Assembly (NCBI GenBank): GCA_035636095.1
Contig: DASPZU010000052.1
Span: forward strand, 1-10,031
Length of the DNA: 10,031 nucleotides
Reading direction: 5' to 3'
From: Gp7-AA10 sp035636095
Lineage (GTDB): Bacteria; Acidobacteriota; Thermoanaerobaculia; Gp7-AA8
The translations under genes were made by a program, and so were the position numbers. This document shows positions 5,644 through 10,031 of this stretch, piece after piece. Within the stretch, counting starts at the first letter, position 1; every line of letters starts with the position of its first letter. The notes beneath the pieces are model-generated. The model searched no databases, was not told the origin of the DNA, and worked only from the letters and a program-made list of their open reading frames with translations.

Positions 5644-7343
5644 TGCGCCGTCGCGACATCATCGAGCTGGCGGGCATCCTCGCGGTCTGGGCCGTGGCGA
5701 TCATTCTCATCGATCCGCGCGGCAACTTTCCTCTCGGCGATGACTGGGACTTCGCGATCGCGACCTGGAATTTCGCGCGCACCGGTCATTTCACATTCAC
5801 GCACTTCACGGCCGTGAGCCTTCGCGCCCAGGTCGTCTGGGGCGCGCTGTGGACGTGGGTTTTCGGCGAATCGTTTCGCGTTCTTCGCTTCTCGACGCTC
5901 GCGCTGGCGGCGGTGACGATCATCGTGATCCATCGCCTGTTGTCGCGCGCCGGCGTGGCGCGGACGCCGCGCGTCATCGCCACGCTGGCCTTCGCGTTCC
6001 ATCCCATCTTCCTGTGGGCGTCGTGCACGTACATGACCGAGGTGCCCTTTGTGTGCGCGTCGGCGGTGGCGATGTACTGTTTTCTTCGCGGAATCGATGA
6101 AGATCGCCGTAGCTGGGTCGTCGCAGGCTGCATGGCGGCCATCGTTTCGTGGTTCGTGCGCCAGACCGGCGTCATCAATCTCGTTGCGCCGTTCGCCATT
6201 GCGCTGTGGCGCCGTCGATTCAAAGATGCGGCGGCCATCGGCGCAACCTTCGCGGTTTTCGCGGCGCTTTTCTTTTTCAAACGCGACTGGCTTTCGGGAT
6301 CTCCGGAGGAATTCGCGGTGCACTATCGGATGTGGGGCGAGTCGTCGTTCCGATTGCCTCAATTTCTCGAAGTCGCGTATCACTGGTTCGTCTTCAATGC
6401 CCAGAACAGCGCGCTCTTTTTTCTGCCGCTGGTCGCGCCGCTGGCCTTCATGCGACGCACCCGCGCGCGTCTGGTGATTCTCGCCGCGGTCGCGTTGCTG
6501 ATCTTTGCCCGCGTTCAGGCGCTGATCGGCGTGGGTCATCCGATGCCGTATTTCGCGAACCCGTTTTGCTGCGACATCTTTGCCGGCAACATCCTGGTCA
6601 ACTTCGGCCTCGGCTCGCAGACGCTGGCTGGGACATTTCCGTTCGTGTTGCCGTACGCGGCGCGTCTGGTGCTGACGTACGCCAGTGTTGTCCTTGCGGC
6701 GTTGCTGGTGTGCCCCTCACCCGGTCCCGCTCCGCGGGACCACCCTCTCCCCGCTGCGCGGGGCGAGGGCCCTCCCGCCGACCACCCTCTCGCCGCTGCG
6801 CGGGGCGAGGGCCCTCCCGCCGAGCACCCTCTCCCCGCTTGCGGGGAGAGGGACGGGGTGAGGGGCGTCGCTACCCAGCTCTCGATCGGCACCGCACTCG
6901 CCGGAACTGTGGCGCTGCTCGGATCGGGTCTCTATGTCGACCGCTATGCGCTCGATTCGGCGTGGTCGCTGGTCATCTTTCTGGCTCTCGTCATTCCGTG
7001 GGAACGCGCGAAGATCGTCGCCATGACATCACTAATGATCGTCGCTATTTTCAGCACGTTCTTCGTCGCGGAGTACCACGCCTGGAATCGCGCCAGATGG
7101 AGAGCCTTCGAGGATTTGCGGGCGCGGAGGATTCCGCTCGAGCAGATCGACGGCGGCGCGGAGGTGTGGAGCTACTACGAGATGGCGAATAAAGATCAGC
7201 GCTGGCGGCGCATCCGTCAATTCGGTCTCGGGCCGCGCCGATTCGTCATCGCGTTCGAGCCGCTGAAGGGATATCGCGTGATCGCGCGTTATCCGTTCGG
7301 AATTCGCGGCGGCTTGATTTACGTCAACGAAATTTCCGGTTGA
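5643..7343 (+). CDS. GT-C-type membrane protein, paralogue 2, with REP-like insert
   Basis: This encodes 566 residues. It keeps the landmarks of its sister gene: first helix, DDWD (33-36), TEVPF (132-136), RQTG (173-176), the multi-helix core, and a soluble C-terminal domain with WNRARW and IDGGAE. It probably belongs to the same GT39-like group, acting on a lipid-linked sugar at the outer membrane face of the cytoplasmic membrane. The odd part is residues 357-408, a Pro/Arg/Gly-rich stretch read from a palindromic repeat, with 14-residue repeats starting at 366, 380 and 394 and ending in ACGERDGVRG. The sister protein has 26 residues between LLV and GSG where this one has 70. The insert lies between two predicted helices, so the fold may tolerate it. 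The reading frame stays open and both flanks keep the family sequence, so the gene is probably functional. The last 20 bases overlap rph on the opposite strand. Confidence 0.85.
   Translation: MRRRDIIELAGILAVWAVAIILIDPRGNFPLGDDWDFAIATWNFARTGHFTFTHFTAVSLRAQVVWGALWTWVFGESFRVLRFSTLALAAVTIIVIHRLLSRAGVARTPRVIATLAFAFHPIFLWASCTYMTEVPFVCASAVAMYCFLRGIDEDRRSWVVAGCMAAIVSWFVRQTGVINLVAPFAIALWRRRFKDAAAIGATFAVFAALFFFKRDWLSGSPEEFAVHYRMWGESSFRLPQFLEVAYHWFVFNAQNSALFFLPLVAPLAFMRRTRARLVILAAVALLIFARVQALIGVGHPMPYFANPFCCDIFAGNILVNFGLGSQTLAGTFPFVLPYAARLVLTYASVVLAALLVCPSPGPAPRDHPLPAARGEGPPADHPLAAARGEGPPAEHPLPACGERDGVRGVATQLSIGTALAGTVALLGSGLYVDRYALDSAWSLVIFLALVIPWERAKIVAMTSLMIVAIFSTFFVAEYHAWNRARWRAFEDLRARRIPLEQIDGGAEVWSYYEMANKDQRWRRIRQFGLGPRRFVIAFEPLKGYRVIARYPFGIRGGLIYVNEISG
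6712..6866. repeat. 155-base REP-like palindromic element inside a coding sequence
   Basis: The ends are 17-base inverted repeats (6712-6728 and 6850-6866, 16 of 17 matching; GCCCCTCACCC outermost). Inside are a perfect 8-base stem (6723-6730 with 6734-6741), two hairpin-forming 42-base tandem units (6738-6779 and 6780-6821), and a third, diverged unit with a perfect 12-base stem and TT loop (6827-6838 with 6841-6852). In translation it gives the PLPACGERDGVRG-type peptide, and on the other strand LTPSLSPQAGRG. Such peptides are a familiar sign of dispersed GC-rich palindromic repeats in many bacterial genomes. Confidence 0.85.
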
Positions 7344-8109
7344 GGCGTTCGCGCGCCATGGTATCGACGCGGGCGAGGACCGGGGCGAGAGCCTCGCGCT
7401 GTTTTTCGATCAACTGCGCGATGCCGCTCCTGGCGAGAGCGAGCATGGCGTTCATCTCTTCTTCCGTGAAGGTGGCTGTCTCGCCGGTTCCCTGCAGCTC
7501 CACCAGGCGTGCTTTATCGGTGGCGACGACGTTCATGTCAACGCCGGCTTTCGAATCCTCTTCGTAATTCAGATCGAGCGTCGGAATGCCGCCGAGGATA
7601 CCGACCGAGACAGCGGCGACGAAGGAGCTGACGGGCCAGCTCACCAGGTTGCCATCGATGTAGAGGCGGCCTAACGCCAGCGTCAGCGCGACGAACGCGC
7701 CGGTGATCGAGGCGGTGCGCGTGCCGCCGTCGGCCTGGATGACATCGCAGTCGATCCACACCGTGCGCTCCCCCAGAAATTCCGGATTGATCGCGGCGCG
7801 GAGCGAGCGGCCGATGAGGCGCTGAATCTCCATGGTGCGGCCGCCCTGTTTTCCTCTCGCGGCCTCGCGTTCCGTGCGCTCGGTGGTCGCGCGCGGAAGC
7901 ATTCCGTACTCCGCGGTCACCCAGCCGCGCCCCGTTTTGTAAAGAAATGGCGGAACTTTTTCCTGCACCGAGGCCGTGCAGATCACGCGCGTGTCGCCGA
8001 CGTCGATCAGCACCGAACCTTCGGCGTGCTTGGTGAAGTTGGGCGTGATGATGACCGGGCGCATCTGATCGGGCGCGCGTCCATCGGGCCGCACCTTGGC
8101 CGGCGTCAT
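7324..8109 (-). CDS. rph: Ribonuclease PH
   Basis: This encodes 261 residues, slightly above the usual ~240-260. RNase PH is a phosphate-dependent 3'-to-5' exoribonuclease that trims tRNA precursors and acts as a ring-shaped hexamer in the cytoplasm. Family motifs run in order: RPDGR (7-11), HAEGSVLIDVGDTRVICTAS (28-47), GWVTAEYGMLPRAT (62-75), REAARGKQGGRTMEIQRLIGRSLRA (81-105), and the phosphate-binding ADGGTRTA (126-133). The active-site acids are D185 and D191, in YEEDSKAGVDMNVV. Nothing essential is missing. The ATG overlaps the glgC stop as ATGA, and AAGGTG at 8115-8120 is a good Shine-Dalgarno inside glgC. It is therefore probably co-transcribed with glgC, an unusual partner, since rph often precedes rdgB. 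The 3' end overlaps the convergent GT-C gene by 20 bases, with no room for a separate terminator. Confidence 0.97.
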   Translation of the reverse strand: MTPAKVRPDGRAPDQMRPVIITPNFTKHAEGSVLIDVGDTRVICTASVQEKVPPFLYKTGRGWVTAEYGMLPRATTERTEREAARGKQGGRTMEIQRLIGRSLRAAINPEFLGERTVWIDCDVIQADGGTRTASITGAFVALTLALGRLYIDGNLVSWPVSSFVAAVSVGILGGIPTLDLNYEEDSKAGVDMNVVATDKARLVELQGTGETATFTEEEMNAMLALARSGIAQLIEKQREALAPVLARVDTMARERLNRKFR

Positions 8110-9368
8110 GCCATCACCTTTTCCTCGATCACGGCGCCCTTGGGCACAACAACGATTCCCGTTTCGGTGACTGTGAAGTGCTGCCGATCGAATTCCGGGT
8201 CGTATCCGATGGTCGTGCTTGGCGGAATCTTGACACCTTTATCGATGATCGCTCGGCGGATTTTCGAGTGACGGCCGACGTCGACGCCGTCCATCAGGAT
8301 CGATTCGTCGATGTCGGTGTACGAATGCACGCGCACGCGAGGGTGCAACACGCAGCGATTGATCGTGCCGCCCGAGATGATCACGCCGTCGGAGACCATC
8401 GAGTCGGTGGCAATGCCGACCCGCTGCGTCTGCGCGTCCGCGAACACGAACTTGGCGGGCGGCAGATTCATCGGCGCCGACACGATCGGCCATTGCATGT
8501 TGTACAAATTGAAGAGCGGCGTGACCGATACCAGATCGAGGCAGGCCGCGTAGTACGACTCGATCGTTCCGACATCGCGCCAATAGCCGCGGTTGTATTC
8601 CGCCTCACCCGGAATGAAATTCTTGGCGAAGTCGTACGCGTAAACCTTCATCCGCGGATACATGGCCGGGATGATTTCTTTGCCAAAATCATGGGCCGCG
8701 TCGCGCAGCGCGTTGCGCTGCAAAACGTCGATCATGACATTCGCTTTGAAGATGTAATTGCCCATCGACGCCAGGACCATGTCGGGCCGATCGGGGATGG
8801 TCTTTGCTCCTTCTTTCGGCTTCTCGACGAATCCGGTGACCCGCCAGTCGCTGTCGATCTCCACGATCCCGAAGTGATGCGCCTCGCCCAGCGAAACGGG
8901 GATGGTCGCGATGGTCAGGTCGGCATCGTTGGCCAGATGCTCCTGCAACATGTGATTGACATCCATCTTGTAGATGTGATCGCCGCCGAAGACGCAGATG
9001 TACTCCGGTTGCTCGTCGAAGATCAGCTCGAGGTTTTGAAAAACGGCATCGGCAGTTCCGCGAAACCAGAACGGGCCCTTGCGCATCTGCGCCGGAACGA
9101 CATCGACGTACTGTCCGATCTCCGGAACCAGGCGCCACGTCCGCGTGATGTGCTCGATCAGCGAGTTCGATTTGAACTGCGTGAGCACTTTCAGCTTCTG
9201 GAAACCGGAGTTGATGAAGTTGTTGATGACGAAATCGATGATGCGATAGCGCCCCCCGAACGGAACAGCCGGCTTGGCGCGATCGCGCGTGAGGGGATAG
9301 AGCCGCTCGCCCATGCCGCCGGCCAGGATCATTGTCAGGACGTTTCGGCGGGCAAGTGAGCCGTACAT
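8106..9368 (-). CDS. glgC: Glucose-1-phosphate adenylyltransferase (ADP-glucose pyrophosphorylase)
   Basis: This encodes 420 residues, close to E. coli GlgC (431). The enzyme makes ADP-glucose and pyrophosphate from ATP and glucose-1-phosphate, the committed step of bacterial glycogen synthesis, in the cytosol. The N-terminal nucleotidyltransferase domain shows LAGGMGERLYPLTRDRAKPAV (15-35), GTADAVFQN (104-112), GGDHIYK with the catalytic aspartate D130, FVEKP with the sugar-phosphate-binding K183, and YWRDVGT. The C-terminal third is a left-handed beta-helix type (VSDGVIISGGTI...SILMDGVDVG...IIDKGVKIP). Against E. coli, the activator-binding Lys39 is Arg40 and the ATP-site Tyr114 is Phe102, so allosteric control may differ. 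The ATG at 9368 has no Shine-Dalgarno, but a TAAAAT box lies 9 bases upstream. No other glg gene is in the window; rph follows directly. Confidence 0.97.
   Translation of the reverse strand: MYGSLARRNVLTMILAGGMGERLYPLTRDRAKPAVPFGGRYRIIDFVINNFINSGFQKLKVLTQFKSNSLIEHITRTWRLVPEIGQYVDVVPAQMRKGPFWFRGTADAVFQNLELIFDEQPEYICVFGGDHIYKMDVNHMLQEHLANDADLTIATIPVSLGEAHHFGIVEIDSDWRVTGFVEKPKEGAKTIPDRPDMVLASMGNYIFKANVMIDVLQRNALRDAAHDFGKEIIPAMYPRMKVYAYDFAKNFIPGEAEYNRGYWRDVGTIESYYAACLDLVSVTPLFNLYNMQWPIVSAPMNLPPAKFVFADAQTQRVGIATDSMVSDGVIISGGTINRCVLHPRVRVHSYTDIDESILMDGVDVGRHSKIRRAIIDKGVKIPPSTTIGYDPEFDRQHFTVTETGIVVVPKGAVIEEKVMA
8115..8120 (-). promoter_or_regulatory. Shine-Dalgarno of rph inside glgC
   Basis: AAGGTG on the minus strand lies about 5 bases before the rph ATG at 8109, supporting that start and coupled translation with glgC. 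Confidence 0.6.
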
Positions 9369-9377
9369 GGGCGGTCG

Positions 9378-9383
9378 ATTTTA
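9378..9383 (-). promoter_or_regulatory. Candidate -10 box for glgC
   Basis: TAAAAT on the minus strand is separated from the glgC ATG by 9 bases, so a transcript would start almost at the start codon. No convincing -35 is seen at normal spacing. Confidence 0.35.
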
Positions 9384-9402
9384 CGCCGAAGCGCGGAAGC
9401 AA

Positions 9403-9416
9403 TTCGGTTGCCCGAA
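9403..9416. other. Small inverted repeat in the glgC / J-domain gap
   Basis: TTCGG and CCGAA (9403-9407 and 9412-9416) form a 5-base stem with a 4-base loop. A further CCGAA lies at 9386-9390. It sits between the two candidate -10 boxes, so it could be a binding site, but it is short enough to be chance. Confidence 0.25.
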
Positions 9417-9419
9417 CCC

Positions 9420-9425
9420 TATACT
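9420..9425 (+). promoter_or_regulatory. Candidate -10 box for the J-domain gene
   Basis: TATACT matches the TATAAT consensus at five of six positions and is 10 bases before the ATG at 9436. The -35 region is weak. There is no Shine-Dalgarno in between and no CIRCE element. Confidence 0.45.
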
Positions 9426-9435
9426 TTCCACGGCC

Positions 9436-10031
9436 ATGGCCGAAAAGGACTATTACGAGATCCTCGGCGTCAAGAAAACGGCGACGGAAGAGGAGATCAA
9501 GAAGGCGTATCGGAATCTGGCGAAGAAGCACCACCCCGATCGCAACAAGGGCAACAAGGAAGCCGAGAACAAGTTCAAAGAGATTTCCGAGGCCTACGCG
9601 GTGCTCAGCGACAAAGAGAAGCGCGAACAGTACGATCGCCTCGGCCGCGAAGCGTTCGCCTTCGGCGGGGGCGGACAAAATCCTTTCGCCGGCTTCGATT
9701 TTTCGCAATTCACCGGCGGGGGACGTCGCACCCGCCCGGGTCGGCGCGCATCCGGACCGGCCGGCTTCACGGACATTTTTTCCGATCTCTTCGGCGGCGG
9801 TCCCGGCAGTATCGAATTCGAGGAGATCCCGATGCGTGGCTCCGATATCAACGCCGAGCTCACCATCGGATTTCGCGAAGCGGTGACCGGCGCGACCATG
9901 GACCTGACCGTGAACGGCGGTCGCATCAAAGTGAAAATCCCGGAGGGCATCGCGGACGGGCAGACCATCCGCATTCGCGGGAAGGGCGGGCCGGGCGGGC
10001 AGGGAGGGCAGGCGGGCGATCTCAACGTGCG
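9436..10031 (+). CDS. DnaJ/CbpA-type co-chaperone without zinc finger (3' end outside window)
   Basis: 198 residues are visible from ATG 9436 and the frame is still open at the window edge. Residues 1-70 are a J domain (DYYEILGV at 5-12, the HPD motif at 33-35, and YDRLGREAF at its end), which binds DnaK and stimulates its ATPase. A Gly/Phe-rich linker follows (roughly 72-125: FGGGGQNPFAGFDFSQF, FTDIFSDLFGGG). The substrate-binding C-terminal domain then starts directly at RGSDINAELTIGFREAVTGA. The four CxxCxGxG zinc motifs of classical DnaJ are absent between linker and C-terminal domain, so this is a type II (CbpA/Hsp40 class B) co-chaperone. Such proteins are usually 290-380 residues, so about 100-180 residues are probably missing. 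It is divergent from glgC; no dnaK or grpE is in view. Confidence 0.95.
   Translation, partial: MAEKDYYEILGVKKTATEEEIKKAYRNLAKKHHPDRNKGNKEAENKFKEISEAYAVLSDKEKREQYDRLGREAFAFGGGGQNPFAGFDFSQFTGGGRRTRPGRRASGPAGFTDIFSDLFGGGPGSIEFEEIPMRGSDINAELTIGFREAVTGATMDLTVNGGRIKVKIPEGIADGQTIRIRGKGGPGGQGGQAGDLNV

Noticed and set aside
6738..6852. Possible CRISPR array
   Set aside because: Units are contiguous at 42 bases with no unique spacers, and each is a hairpin within a larger palindromic element.
6536..6892. Minus-strand frame encoding LTPSLSPQAGRG-type repeats
   Set aside because: This is the REP-like element read from the other strand, a known source of spurious proteins.
8178..9359. Long plus-strand open frame (393 codons) antisense to glgC
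   Set aside because: It lies inside an unmistakable glgC, and its Arg/Asp/Val-rich translation resembles no family. GC-rich genes often leave the opposite strand open.
9369..9435. CIRCE or sigma-32 heat-shock control of the J-domain gene
   Set aside because: There is no TTAGCACTC/GAGTGCTAA inverted repeat and no CTTGAA box at suitable spacing.

Overview
The window is GC-rich, tightly packed bacterial chromosome with eight protein-coding genes. Neighbouring genes overlap at five junctions, and the three gaps between genes are each under 70 bases. No RNA gene, CRISPR array, transposase, phage gene or plasmid gene is visible. The gene mix suggests Acidobacteriota or a nearby soil lineage: a YfhO-family protein, several large GT-C-type membrane proteins of uncharacterised subfamilies, and a small secreted protein starting with a GTWxLN motif. 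This placement rests on family resemblance and is tentative.

Positions 1-7343 are an envelope and membrane region. On the plus strand at the left edge is the C-terminal part of a YfhO-like protein. It meets head-on a minus-strand group of three genes, in transcription order: a GT-C-like polytopic protein (3958 to 2528), an M50-like membrane metalloprotease candidate joined to it by an ATGA overlap (2531 to 1746), and a small exported protein (1682 to 1251). Divergent from that group are two tandem, clearly paralogous GT-C-type proteins (4015-5643 and 5643-7343) that touch at a TGATG junction. These genes probably act in lipid-linked sugar transfer or envelope glycan modification, but no substrate can be read from the sequence.

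Positions 7324-10031 are housekeeping. On the minus strand glgC (ADP-glucose synthesis for glycogen) is followed by rph (RNase PH, tRNA 3'-end trimming) with an ATGA overlap. Divergent from glgC, a J-domain co-chaperone without a zinc finger runs off the right edge. The 67-base gap between them has -10-like boxes 9 to 10 bases before each start codon and no Shine-Dalgarno, so both transcripts may be nearly leaderless.

The most unusual structures are two palindromic repeats lying against or inside genes. One is a 155-base REP-like element (6712-6866), made of hairpins and a 42-base tandem repeat, that is read in frame inside the second paralogue and adds about 44 residues that the sister copy lacks. 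The other is a 114-base imperfect palindrome (3962-4075) filling the divergent gap between the GT-C genes and covering the place where the first paralogue's start codon would be expected. I see no complete, recognisably new defence or biosynthetic system. The strongest leads are these repeat insertions and the coupled GT-C / M50-like pair.
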